Assembly: GCA_036559195.1 (NCBI GenBank)
Contig: DATBTN010000039.1
Span: forward strand, 1-64,000
DNA from: Candidatus Baltobacteraceae bacterium
GTDB taxonomy: Bacteria > Vulcanimicrobiota > Vulcanimicrobiia > Vulcanimicrobiales > Vulcanimicrobiaceae
DNA: 64,000 bases
Direction: 5' to 3'
The position numbers and the translations under genes are program-made. The notes below the pieces were generated by a model, which was not told the DNA's origin, did no database searches, and saw only the letters and a program-made list of their open reading frames with translations. Positions 32,642 to 41,017 of this stretch are shown here, in pieces (position 1 is the first letter of the stretch; the number at the start of each line of letters is the position of its first letter).

Positions 32642-34078
32642 ATGCTCTGCGTCTACGTTCCCAACTACGCACTCGCCGTTGCGCGCCGCGATCGCCCCGA
32701 TCTCGGCGACGTTGCGGCACTGCTGGCCGATAAACCCGATCGCGGACGCGTTCTCGCGCTCGACGAACGCGCCGCGGCATGCGGGGCGCGCGTCGGACAG
32801 ACGGTCGTGCAGGCGCGCGCCTCGGCTAACGACGCGTGCGTGCTGGTACACGATCCGATTCGCTCGCATCTGGTTTGGAGCGACATGCTCGACGCGCTCG
32901 ATGCGGTTTCGCCGCTGGTCGACGACACGGCCGAAGGGCTCGCCTATCTCGAGATGCGCGGCATCGACGGCGCTCCATCCGATTGGATCGCGCGCGCGCA
33001 TACGGTGCTGCGCGATTTCGATCTGCCGCTGCGCGTAGCGATCGCACCGAATAAGTTTCTCGCGCACGCGGCGGCCAGCGTGGCCGACGGATACGTTTGC
33101 GGGCGAGAAGACGTGCGCGCGCTGCTCGAGCCGCTGCCGGTCGAACTGCTCGATCTCGACCCGAAGACGATCGAACGCTTGGGGCTGCTGGGCGTGCGCG
33201 CGCTCGGCGACCTCGCGCGCCTACCGCATGGTCCGCTCGTCCGTCGCTTCGGAAAGAGCGCGGCCACGTGGCACGCGCGAGCCAACGGAAACGACCCGAC
33301 GCCGCTCTTGCCGCGCGCGCACGAGATACAGATCGATGCAGCGATGTACGGCGAAGGCACGGCCGATCGCGAAGAACAGCTCTACTTTGCCTTGCGTATG
33401 TTGACCGACCGCGTCTGTTCGGATCTCGCGCGGATGGGTAAAGGTGCGGCGATGGTCCAGGTGAGTTTCGAATGTGAGAGCGGCGATAACCGCCGCATGG
33501 AGGTCGGGCTGGCTCAAGCGACGGCCGATTCGCGCATGATGCTCGATGTCGTACGCGCGAAACTCGAGGGGCAAGCGTTCGAGTCGCCGGTCGTGGGCTT
33601 GCGAGTAGCGGTCATGCGCTTGGAAGAGCTCGGCACCCCCGCCACGCTCTTCGCGCAACGCGAACCGGATCCGCAGGCGATCGCACTGGCGCTCGCACGT
33701 CTGGAGAACGCGCTCGGTGCGAGCGGAACGCGAATGCGCGCGCAAGCGGCCCACTGTTTCGAGCAGCGATTCACCGCCGAAGCCTTTGCCGTTGGTGCGG
33801 GTGAGGCGCCCACAACTGCGAATGCGGCGCATCCGGTGCCGCAGTTGCGGTTGCTCGCGGTGCGCGAGATCGACGTCGTCATACGGGCCAACGAGCCGGT
33901 GCTCGTTGGATCGCCCCCACGAGCCGTGACCGATTGTGCGGGGCCCTGGCGCATCGACGAAGGCTGGTTCGATGGCCCGGTCGTCCGCGACGAATACGAC
34001 GTATTATTAGAAGACGGTCAACTGTATCGCATCTATCGCCAAGGCGAACGCTGGTATCTTCGAGGAGCCTATGATTGA
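32642..34078 (+). CDS. imuB: ImuB Y-family polymerase-like mutasome protein
   Basis: ImuB is an inactive Y-family polymerase that tethers DnaE2 to the sliding clamp. The 478-residue sequence begins CVYVPNYALAVARR, where active polymerases have the DxDAFF metal site, and has DDTAEGLAYLEM where they have the second acidic motif, so the catalytic carboxylates appear lost. Helix-hairpin-helix text (LGLLGVRALGDLARLP) and the little finger follow, and the end LYRIYRQGERWYLRGAYD is the typical ImuB C-terminus. The ATG of the GIY-YIG-like gene lies 8 bp inside its 3' end. Confidence 0.9.
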   Translation: MLCVYVPNYALAVARRDRPDLGDVAALLADKPDRGRVLALDERAAACGARVGQTVVQARASANDACVLVHDPIRSHLVWSDMLDALDAVSPLVDDTAEGLAYLEMRGIDGAPSDWIARAHTVLRDFDLPLRVAIAPNKFLAHAAASVADGYVCGREDVRALLEPLPVELLDLDPKTIERLGLLGVRALGDLARLPHGPLVRRFGKSAATWHARANGNDPTPLLPRAHEIQIDAAMYGEGTADREEQLYFALRMLTDRVCSDLARMGKGAAMVQVSFECESGDNRRMEVGLAQATADSRMMLDVVRAKLEGQAFESPVVGLRVAVMRLEELGTPATLFAQREPDPQAIALALARLENALGASGTRMRAQAAHCFEQRFTAEAFAVGAGEAPTTANAAHPVPQLRLLAVREIDVVIRANEPVLVGSPPRAVTDCAGPWRIDEGWFDGPVVRDEYDVLLEDGQLYRIYRQGERWYLRGAYD

Positions 34079-34550
34079 AGCAGTAGCCGATACCGGTTGC
34101 CAACGGTTTCAGCGCGTCGCGTGGGATTGGCTGCAAAGCGGCGAGAGCACGCGAACCAATCATCTGCTCTCGCCGCTCGAAGAACTTTGCGGCTATAACT
34201 ACGGCTTCGTCTATCTCATGCGGATCGACGACGCATCGGTAAAGATCGGCTTCTCCGAACACCCGCAACGCCGTTTGCGAGAACTCAAAGCGGAGTACGG
34301 CGAAGGTATCGGCCTGAAAGCCTGCTTCGTCGGCGAAGCGTCATCCGAGCGTTTCGCGCATCGGCGATTTGCGAGCCTGCGCATTCGCAACGAGTTGTTC
34401 TATCCGCATCCAACGATCGAGGCCTACTTCGCGAGTTCGCGCAAACAGATGCACGATGCGATCCGCCAACTGCACGTCTGCAGCGCGGAATGTCCGCAAC
34501 TCAACCGCCGCCTCGACCTCCGCATGCTCGGCGCCTGGCTATCGCGCTAA
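34071..34550 (+). CDS. GIY-YIG-type (T5orf172/MUG113-like) protein
   Basis: A 159-residue protein with a GIY-YIG-like core: GFVYLM (45-50), VKIG (57-60), R67/R68 in PQRRLRELK, E93 and H97 in SERFAHRRF, and E108 in RNELFYP. This pattern fits the T5orf172/MUG113 group of predicted nucleases or DNA-binding proteins. The first 35 residues are an extra N-terminal part. The start overlaps imuB by 8 bp, so it should be SOS-induced with imuAB. A nuclease partner for the mutasome is an attractive but untested reading. A hairpin-forming repeat follows it. Confidence 0.75.
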   Translation: MIEAVADTGCQRFQRVAWDWLQSGESTRTNHLLSPLEELCGYNYGFVYLMRIDDASVKIGFSEHPQRRLRELKAEYGEGIGLKACFVGEASSERFAHRRFASLRIRNELFYPHPTIEAYFASSRKQMHDAIRQLHVCSAECPQLNRRLDLRMLGAWLSR

Positions 34551-34562
34551 AAACCGCCCCCC

Positions 34563-34660
34563 AGATGCTTCGACAGCTCATGCTTCGACAAGCTCAGCAT
34601 GACAACACACGCCCCCTTCTTGTCATCCTGAGCTTGTCGAAGGACGAGCTTGTCGAAGGA
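34563..34660. repeat. Inverted pair of dispersed repeats
   Basis: Left arm 34580-34603 (GCTTCGACAAGCTCAGCATGACA) pairs with the right arm TGTCATCCTGAGCTTGTCGAAG starting at 34621, with a 17-nt loop between; extra half-units flank each arm. The long stem would end transcription or protect the imuAB message. Same family as the other five elements. Confidence 0.85.
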
Positions 34661-34746
34661 CGGCGCGTGGCAGACCAGTCGCATTTGGGTACCATCGTAA
34701 AACCGGGGCTTTCCGCCTGCCAAACTACCGAAAGTAGCATCATTTA

Positions 34747-34920
34747 ATGTTGACCACCGCAGATCTGCAAAAGCACGTCGATGCATTCTTTGTCGAAAAT
34801 ATCGAAGAACAGAGTAAGTTGAACGAAGGCCAGCAGCTTCGGCAACTCATCCTCTTGCAGACGGAGGCCACGCTAAACCTGACGCGTACGATCGAGAAGG
34901 CGCTCGAGCGATTGCCTTAA
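34747..34920 (+). CDS. Small helical protein, 57 residues
   Basis: An open frame of 57 codons with even codon use and a strongly helical composition: TTADLQKHVDAFFVENIEEQ, then QQLRQLILLQTEATLNLTRT and EKALERLP. It looks like a small soluble helical hairpin or coiled coil. No clear ribosome site stands upstream; a small CTAC-GAAA-GTAG dyad lies about 15 nt before the start. Its last 4 bp overlap the convergent DUF5069 gene. No family recognised; it could be a real small protein with a modest chance of being spurious. Confidence 0.55.
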   Translation: MLTTADLQKHVDAFFVENIEEQSKLNEGQQLRQLILLQTEATLNLTRTIEKALERLP

Positions 34921-35267
34921 GCGCGGCCTTCCTCGGCGTCCTGCTTGTCGAGGTGCGACTTCATGTCGTCGAGCACGTATGAATTGGCTGCTTCGCGGTG
35001 CGGGTCGTCGACGTGTTTGTCGAAGTAGTCCGCGAGATCCGAATCGCTCGCGCCATCGCGAATGAGTTTGTCGAAGTCGGCAACGCTCACGCCCGCACGG
35101 TCGAGAAACCCCGTCGAAAGGCCGCAGTACGCGATGTATTCGCCTTCTAATCCGGCATGCTCCGCGCGCACTTTGTCGGCCAGTCTCGCGAGCCACGTGT
35201 AGCGGCCTAGCAAGAAGCGCCCGCTGCGCGGCGGCGTCGTATTCAGGTCCGGTGCGATGATGCTCAT
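34917..35267 (-). CDS. DUF5069 protein
   Basis: A 116-residue soluble protein of the DUF5069 family, identified by LNTTPPRSGRFLLGRYTWL, ARLADKVRAEHAG, LEGEYIAYCGLSTGFLDRAG and a C-terminal helix pair. Function is unknown for the family. It stands between the mutasome halves on the opposite strand, in the same direction as pirin, whose stop lies 30 bp before its start codon. Possibly co-transcribed with pirin. Confidence 0.8.
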   Translation of the reverse strand: MSIIAPDLNTTPPRSGRFLLGRYTWLARLADKVRAEHAGLEGEYIAYCGLSTGFLDRAGVSVADFDKLIRDGASDSDLADYFDKHVDDPHREAANSYVLDDMKSHLDKQDAEEGRA

Positions 35268-35297
35268 GCGTCTCTTTTACCCGCTCGCGCAGTAAAC

Positions 35298-36176
35298 CTA
35301 CTCGAAAAGGAGCGGCCGTCCGAATCGGCCGGCGTTGAAGTCTTGGATTGTTTGATTGATTTCGTCGTGCGTGTTCATCACGAAGGGGCCGTAGCCGACA
35401 ACCGGCTCATCGAGCGGCTTGCCGCTCAGGATAAGCAGTGACGAGTCTGTTTCCGCAGATAGGTGCAGGTCCGCTTGCCCCCGTTCGAACGTCACGAGCT
35501 GACCAGCCTCCGCCGCGGCCCGATCATTGATACCGACGCGGCCGTCAAGCATGACGACCGCTAGCGTGCGTCCGCCTTGGAGCGGTATAGCAGTAGCGTT
35601 TCCGCCCTTCAACCGCACGTCGAGTACGTCCATCGGCGTATGCGTGGCCGCCGCGCCGCTAACCGCCGCAAATTTGCCCGCGATCACGCGCACGCTTCCG
35701 GCAGCATTTGGTAAACCGACGACGGGGATATCGGTGCTCAGAATCGTCTGATATGCCGGCTCAGTCATCTTTTTTGCGGCTGGCAGATTCACCCACAGCT
35801 GCAGCATGTGCATCGGACCGCCGCGCTCCGCAAAGGCGCGCGAATGGAACTCTTCGTGCAGAATGCCGGAGCCGGCGGTCATCCATTGCACATCACCCGG
35901 CCCGATGACGCCACCGTTACCGAGCGAATCGTGGTGCTCGACTTCGCCTGCATAGACGATGGTTACTGTTTCGAAACCGCGGTGTGGATGCCAGCCGACG
36001 CCACGCTGTTTCGACGTTGGGCTATATTCGCGCGGAGCGGCGTGGTCGAGCAAGATAAAGGGGCTAAGATCGTGCTTGTCGGCATACGAGAAGAGCGATT
36101 GGACATGGAAGCCGTCGCCTACCCAGTGCGGTGCAGGGGCGTCGTGTACGCCCGTAATCGTTTTCATACTCCCCAT
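35298..36176 (-). CDS. Pirin-family bicupin protein
   Basis: A 292-residue pirin/YhhW-like bicupin. The N-terminal cupin holds the metal ligands in GWHPHRGFETVTIVYAGEVEH (two His and a later His/Glu pair), then the typical DVQWMTAGSGILHEEF and MHMLQLWVNLPA; the C-terminal cupin ends with FVMNTHDEINQTIQDF. Bacterial pirins are reported as quercetin 2,3-dioxygenases or redox-linked regulators; the role here is open. Two starts (36176 and 36167) are close; either works. It diverges from dnaE2 across the SOS promoter. Confidence 0.9.
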   Translation of the reverse strand: MGSMKTITGVHDAPAPHWVGDGFHVQSLFSYADKHDLSPFILLDHAAPREYSPTSKQRGVGWHPHRGFETVTIVYAGEVEHHDSLGNGGVIGPGDVQWMTAGSGILHEEFHSRAFAERGGPMHMLQLWVNLPAAKKMTEPAYQTILSTDIPVVGLPNAAGSVRVIAGKFAAVSGAAATHTPMDVLDVRLKGGNATAIPLQGGRTLAVVMLDGRVGINDRAAAEAGQLVTFERGQADLHLSAETDSSLLILSGKPLDEPVVGYGPFVMNTHDEINQTIQDFNAGRFGRPLLFE

Positions 36177-36244
36177 AACCCAAATCGGGTTTCGCTCCGA
36201 GCCTCCAGAGCCCGGAGTCCCCTAGCCGGCCGCTCGCCTTGCCC

Positions 36245-36274
36245 TTGACGATCGAACGCATGTTCGACTACGAT
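36245..36274 (+). promoter_or_regulatory. SOS promoter with LexA box, dnaE2
   Basis: TTGACG (36245-36250), 18 nt, TACGAT (36269-36274) with the palindrome TCGAACGCATGTTCGA (36252-36267) in the spacer. As at imuA, the ATG begins 8 nt after the -10, so a leaderless mRNA is predicted. The shared plan ties dnaE2 to imuAB in one SOS response. Confidence 0.87.
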
Positions 36275-36282
36275 GGCGGCCC

Positions 36283-39200
36283 ATGGATGGTTATGCGGAG
36301 CTGCACTGCTGGTCGAATTTCACGTTTCTCGAGGGTGGGTCGCACCCCGAGGAGCTGGTGGATCGTGCGGTCGAGCTGGGCCTCAAGAGCCTCGCTATAA
36401 CCGATCGGGACGGCTTCTATGGGGCGGTCCGCTTCGCCAAACATGCCAAGCTGCGAGGGCTGCCGGCGATCCTCGGCAGCGAACTGACCTTTGAAGACGG
36501 CGCCCGGATCGTGCTGCTGGTCGAGAACGAGCGCGGGTATGCGAATCTGTGCGAACTGATCTCGGTCGCGCAGATGCGGGGCAGCAAGGGCGATGCGCGC
36601 TTGCAGCTGGGCGATCTGGACGAACGCAGCGACGGGCTCGTCGCGCTCTCGGGCGGTGCGAACGGACGGATCGAGCGCGCGTTGCGAACCTGCGATCGCG
36701 AGCGAGCCGTGCGCGAAGCCGATGCGCTGCACGAACGATTCGGCGATCGGTTCTATCTCGAACTCCAACAGCATCTGCACGCCGAAGACGCGCGTCTGTG
36801 TAATGCATTGCTCGATCTCTCGCGGGAGCGATCGCTTCCGTGCGTGGTTACCAACGGCGTCGCTTACGCGCGTAAAGAGGACGCGCAACTCGCCGACATC
36901 CTCGCATGCATCAAGCTGAAGACGAACCTCGGCCAGGCTCGTAGCGATGCGCTGCTGCGCGCCAATGCGGAGTATCACTTAAAAGACGCGAGGATGATGC
37001 GGCGGCTCTTCAAGCCTTACCCGTACGCCCTTCGCAATACGTTGAACGTGGCCGAGCGGTGCGGGTTCCGGCTCGACCGTTTGCTCGGGCAGTTCCCGCT
37101 CTTTCCGGTACCGGAAGGTTACACGCGTCAAACCTATCTGCGCGAACTGGTAGCGCGAGGTGCGGCCGAACGGTACGGCATGCCGCTGAGCAGCGCGGTC
37201 GAACGGCAGTTGGAATACGAACTCGGCATCATCGCCAAGATGGATCTTGCCGGATACTTTCTCATCGTTTGGGATATCGTGCGCGCGGCCAACGAACTGC
37301 GCGTACTCTGCCAGGGCCGCGGGTCGGCAGCGAATTCCGCGGTCTGCTACGCGCTCGGGATCACCGCCGTCGATCCGGTCGGCATGGATCTGCTCTTCGA
37401 GCGCTTCATGTCCGAAGAGCGTCAAGAGATTCCCGACATCGACATCGACTTCGCGCATCAAGACCGCGAGAAGGTCATTCAATATATCTACGATCGATAC
37501 GGGCGCAGTAACGCCGCGATGGCGGCCGAGGTCATCAGTTATCGCACGCGTTCGGCGATTCGCGATGTGGGCAAAGCGATCGGTCTTACGCTCGCCCAAG
37601 TGGACGCCGTCGCGCGCGAATACGACGCACGTGAATCGCTCGCCGATTCGATGGGCGGCGGCGAGACCGGCGAGCGGCTTTTGACGTTTTGCCGGCGCAT
37701 CGACGGGTTTCCGCGGCATATGGGGATTCACTCCGGCGGCATGGTGATCACGCGCGATCCACTCGTGCGCGTGGCGCCGGTGGAGTGGGCGACGATGCGC
37801 GACCGCACGATCGTGCAATGGGATAAGGACGACCTGCAAGACCTCGGACTTATCAAGATCGATCTGTTGGGTTTGGGCATGCTCTCGCTGTTGCGGGAAG
37901 CGTTTGCCATTCACGCAGTCCTTCGACCGTTCGACGAGCTCAGGGCAGGCTTAGCTCAGGATGACAAAGGGGGATTGGGTTTGCATAGTATTCCGGCGGG
38001 GGATCCGGCGACGTATGAGATGATGCAGCGGGCGGATACGATCGGGGTGTTTCAGATCGAATCGCGCGCGCAGCAGTCGATGCTGCCGAAGATGAAGCCG
38101 ACGTGTTTTTACGATATCGTCATGCAGGTTGCGATCATTCGGCCCGGGCCGATTCAAGGGCAGATGATCCATCCGTTTTTGCGGCGGCGCGCCGGACTCG
38201 AGCCGGTGACCTATCCGCATCCCAAACTCAAACCGATTCTCGAACGAACGCTCGGCGTACCGCTCTTTCAAGAACAAGGAATGCGCATGGCGATCGAAGC
38301 GGGCGGGTTTTCGCCGGGGCAAGCCGATCAATTGCGCCGCGCGATGGGGCATAAGCGCTCGCACGAACGCATGCAGGAGATTTATCCGCGGCTCGTCGAG
38401 GGTATGGTGAGCAACGGCATCGATCGCGACGCCGCGGATAAACTCTTTAAGATGCTCGAGGGCTTTGCCGATTACGGATTTCCGGAATCGCACGCCGCCA
38501 GTTTCGCGCTCTTGGCCTACGCGTCGGCATACGTAAAGTGCCACTACCCGGCGATCTTTGCGGCGGCGATCCTCAACGTGCAGCCGATGGGGTTTTACTC
38601 AACCGAAGTGCTGGTCAACGACGCGCGCCGTCACGGCGTCGCGATTAAACCCGTCGCCGTAAACGCGAGCGAGTACTGGAGCCGCGTCGATAGCGACGGT
38701 GCGTTGCGATTGGGGTTCCACGTGATACGGGGGCTCGGCGAAGCGCAGAAAGAGCGGTTAGAAGCGGCGCTCGCGCAGGGACCGTTCGAAGATATTCGTG
38801 CCTTCGCGCAGCGAACGCAACTGGAAAAAGAGGCGCTCGAAAATCTGGCGGCGGCCGGCGCCTTTGCGCCTTGGTTTGCCGCGCGGCGCGATGCGATGTG
38901 GGCGCTGCGCGGGCTCGACGAGCGCGAGACGCGCGGCGAACTGGGGCGCATCATGGATGTCGACGAACCGCAAGCGCGTTTCAAAACGCTCTCGAAACAG
39001 GAAGAGTCGGCGTTCGATCTGTGGTCGACGGGCATCGCGCCGACGGAGCAGCCGATCGTGCATTTCCGGCCGTTTTTGGAGCGCGAACGAGTGCTGCAAG
39101 CCGCGCAGCTCGCCGCCCAGCCGAACAATCTCATCTGTCGCGTCGGCGGCATGGTGATAACGCGCCAGCGTCCCGGAACCGCGAAGGGGTTCGTCTTCTT

Positions 39201-39411
39201 GACGCTCGAGGACGAAACGGGGCTCGTCAACGTCATCGTGCGGCCCGACGTTTACGAACGCAACCGCCGAACGATCCGCCAATCGTCGACGCTGATTATC
39301 GAAGGCAAGCTGCAGAAGGACGGCGCCGGCATCGACGTGCTCGCGCGCAAGTTCTGGGCCTTCGAAAGCGACGGCATCGTCGATGGCGTGCGTGCCCGGA
39401 ACTTTCACTAG
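36283..39411 (+). CDS. dnaE2: Error-prone DNA polymerase DnaE2
   Basis: DnaE2 is the C-family polymerase of the ImuA-ImuB mutasome. The 1042 residues contain a PHP domain (1-210; YAELHCWSNFTFLEGGSHPE), the palm with catalytic PDIDIDF (D385, D387, D389), the fingers with GVFQIESRAQQSMLPKMKP, helix-hairpin-helix and a C-terminal OB fold (about 935-1010; VGGMVITRQRPGTAKGFVFL). Residues about 546-566 (HAVLRPFDELRAGLAQDDKG) come from a dispersed repeat inserted in frame between LLREAF and LHSIPAGDPATYEMM. The reading frame is intact, so the enzyme is probably made. The C-terminal tau-binding part of replicative DnaE is absent, as expected for DnaE2. Confidence 0.95.
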   Translation: MDGYAELHCWSNFTFLEGGSHPEELVDRAVELGLKSLAITDRDGFYGAVRFAKHAKLRGLPAILGSELTFEDGARIVLLVENERGYANLCELISVAQMRGSKGDARLQLGDLDERSDGLVALSGGANGRIERALRTCDRERAVREADALHERFGDRFYLELQQHLHAEDARLCNALLDLSRERSLPCVVTNGVAYARKEDAQLADILACIKLKTNLGQARSDALLRANAEYHLKDARMMRRLFKPYPYALRNTLNVAERCGFRLDRLLGQFPLFPVPEGYTRQTYLRELVARGAAERYGMPLSSAVERQLEYELGIIAKMDLAGYFLIVWDIVRAANELRVLCQGRGSAANSAVCYALGITAVDPVGMDLLFERFMSEERQEIPDIDIDFAHQDREKVIQYIYDRYGRSNAAMAAEVISYRTRSAIRDVGKAIGLTLAQVDAVAREYDARESLADSMGGGETGERLLTFCRRIDGFPRHMGIHSGGMVITRDPLVRVAPVEWATMRDRTIVQWDKDDLQDLGLIKIDLLGLGMLSLLREAFAIHAVLRPFDELRAGLAQDDKGGLGLHSIPAGDPATYEMMQRADTIGVFQIESRAQQSMLPKMKPTCFYDIVMQVAIIRPGPIQGQMIHPFLRRRAGLEPVTYPHPKLKPILERTLGVPLFQEQGMRMAIEAGGFSPGQADQLRRAMGHKRSHERMQEIYPRLVEGMVSNGIDRDAADKLFKMLEGFADYGFPESHAASFALLAYASAYVKCHYPAIFAAAILNVQPMGFYSTEVLVNDARRHGVAIKPVAVNASEYWSRVDSDGALRLGFHVIRGLGEAQKERLEAALAQGPFEDIRAFAQRTQLEKEALENLAAAGAFAPWFAARRDAMWALRGLDERETRGELGRIMDVDEPQARFKTLSKQEESAFDLWSTGIAPTEQPIVHFRPFLERERVLQAAQLAAQPNNLICRVGGMVITRQRPGTAKGFVFLTLEDETGLVNVIVRPDVYERNRRTIRQSSTLIIEGKLQKDGAGIDVLARKFWAFESDGIVDGVRARNFH
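37918..37966 (+). repeat. Dispersed repeat inserted in frame within dnaE2
   Basis: Contains AGTCCTTCGAC, GTTCGACGAGCTCAGGGCAG and GCTTAGCTCAGGATGACA, matching the intergenic elements. The inserted length keeps the dnaE2 frame and adds about 20 residues between two conserved blocks. Confidence 0.85.
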
Positions 39412-39420
39412 TCGCTTCAA

Positions 39421-40188
39421 CTATCGAGGCGTCAATTGGTACACCATTTGGAGAAAACGCGTGAGTTGGGTGCCGGGCGGTAAGACGTAGCCGGGTAACG
39501 GCCCGCGGACCGGGAAATGGTCGCGGTGTTCGGCGAACGGATCGTCGCCGTTGGGGTAACGTTCGGGCCACGGAATCACGCCGTTCTCCACGCTGCCGTC
39601 GCCGAAGAGCGCGGAATAGCGAATATAATAGTAATCCCAATCGCCTTCGCGCCACGATTTGATCGGTTCGCCGTAGACTTCGACCGACGGCGTGCCGGCC
39701 GCACCCGCAAAGTTGATGCGATAGTGCCTGATCGAAACCGGGGGCTGCGTGGCGCGTGCGGCTCCGAGAACGGGATCGTCAACTTTGCGCGTTTGTGCGA
39801 TCGTTCGCGCGAATCGCTGTTCTTGTTGCGCGATGGCTTGCGGCGTGAGCGTCCGCGGCTGCTCCGTCCGGGGTGCCTTCACGTGAGCCACGTGATTCAC
39901 GTGATTCACGTGGATCACGTGAATCGCGGGCGGCACCTTCGCCGCTATCCGTCGAAACGCAACCCGGCGCGGCTGCGGCCGAACGAGCCGTTGCGGGCGC
40001 GCGCGGCGTTCGATGCGAATCGCCGACGAGGTAACGACTTCTCGCTCGATCGGCACTTGGTTCGGATTCGGGAGCAAGCGAAAGAAGATCAACGCCGCCA
40101 ACAGCGGCCCGAAAACGAAATGCAGGATCGTCGAGAGCAGCAGCGCCCACATGAGCGCGTGAAACCCCCGCTCGCGCGCGCGTGACAC
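39421..40188 (-). CDS. One-TM protein with HVx repeat, paralogue of next gene
   Basis: A 255-residue protein with one N-terminal membrane helix (about 13-37, LLLSTILHFVFGPLLAALIFF), then an Arg/Pro-rich linker, a run of HVx triplets (H-V-I/N/A/K repeated five times), and a globular C-terminal part with SVEVYGEPIKSWREGDWDYY and GVIPWPERYPNGDDPF. The layout (short inside, one helix, Pro-rich spacer, outer domain) resembles TonB-like proteins, but I see no TonB signature. It is a paralogue of the gene 3 bp away (shared TLTPQAIAQQEQRFA versus RLTAKTIAQQDAQFA). Function unknown. Confidence 0.7.
   Translation of the reverse strand: MSRARERGFHALMWALLLSTILHFVFGPLLAALIFFRLLPNPNQVPIEREVVTSSAIRIERRARPQRLVRPQPRRVAFRRIAAKVPPAIHVIHVNHVNHVAHVKAPRTEQPRTLTPQAIAQQEQRFARTIAQTRKVDDPVLGAARATQPPVSIRHYRINFAGAAGTPSVEVYGEPIKSWREGDWDYYYIRYSALFGDGSVENGVIPWPERYPNGDDPFAEHRDHFPVRGPLPGYVLPPGTQLTRFLQMVYQLTPR
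39880..39921. repeat. Five CACGTG palindromes at 9-bp spacing
   Basis: CACGTG occurs at 39880, 39889, 39898, 39907 and 39916, giving a tandem array of a 9-bp unit (CACGTGATT and variants). It encodes the HVx triplets of the protein above. Each unit is self-complementary, so slippage and expansion are likely. Confidence 0.9.
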
Positions 40189-40191
40189 GCT

Positions 40192-40992
40192 CTAATTATG
40201 ATCGATCGGGCAATAGGGCAAGCGGTGTGCGTAGCAATACGCGACCAGCGGCTGCATCGCCACGCCGGCCGCGAGTTGAAAGTCGGCCAGCGGGCCCGGC
40301 AGCGGAATGCGCCGGATACCTCGCACGAAGGGATCTTCCCCGGGCAGGTAGCGGATCGGCCACGGCACGATGCCCTCTTCGGGCGTGCCGTCGGCGTACG
40401 TGACCCGGTAGCGCACGTAGTAGTAGTCGTACCCCCCGTCTTTCCAGGATTTGACGGGATAGAGATAGCCGTCCCCGGAGCCGGCGCCCGGAATGCCGGA
40501 GAGATCCCGTTTGAAATGGGCGGGCGGCTCGGCGGCGACCCTTCCCGAAGTGGCGCCCGCTACGGGGTTGATCGCCTTTTTCGCATCCGCGATCGTTTTG
40601 GCAAATTGGGCGTCCTGCTGCGCGATCGTCTTGGCCGTCAATCGAGCGGGCGCGCGCTTATCGAAGTGCGAGAGTTCTTTGCGATGCGGCGCGGCCGATC
40701 GCTGCGACGGGGCGGCCGCGGCGTTAGCCGTGCGGGGCACGACGATCGTTCGAGGCGTCCGCACGGCGGTGCGGCGCGGCTGCGGCGTGTGCTGGGGCCG
40801 GGGAGTCGCCGGCGGCCGGTGCTCGATGGTGACGTGAGCGGTTACGACGATCGGCGCCCGCTCGCCGCCGAATCGCAGGACGTGGCGAAAAAAGAGGGTC
40901 GCCAGATACGACCCGATCGTGAAGTGAATGAGAACCGAAAGCAAGAGCGACCACCAAAGCAGCCGTCGTGCGCGGTCTTTAAGGCGCCGCAC
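40192..40992 (-). CDS. One-TM protein, paralogue of downstream gene
   Basis: A 266-residue protein with an N-terminal membrane helix (about 13-35, WWSLLLSVLIHFTIGSYLATLFF), a Pro/Arg/Thr linker, and an outer domain with YLYPVKSWKDGGYDYYYVRY and GIVPWPIRYLPGEDPFVRG, which aligns with its neighbour (SWREGDWDYYYIRY, GVIPWPERYPNGDDPF). The GTG at 40992 is preferred because earlier starts overlap the ModA-like gene. The tandem pair follows the orphan ModA-like gene by 25 bp and is probably one operon with it. Unknown function; a periplasm-spanning adaptor is only a guess. Confidence 0.65.
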   Translation of the reverse strand: MRRLKDRARRLLWWSLLLSVLIHFTIGSYLATLFFRHVLRFGGERAPIVVTAHVTIEHRPPATPRPQHTPQPRRTAVRTPRTIVVPRTANAAAAPSQRSAAPHRKELSHFDKRAPARLTAKTIAQQDAQFAKTIADAKKAINPVAGATSGRVAAEPPAHFKRDLSGIPGAGSGDGYLYPVKSWKDGGYDYYYVRYRVTYADGTPEEGIVPWPIRYLPGEDPFVRGIRRIPLPGPLADFQLAAGVAMQPLVAYCYAHRLPYCPIDHN

Positions 40993-41017
40993 CGCTTTCG
41001 AGGGTACGGGTTCCGGG

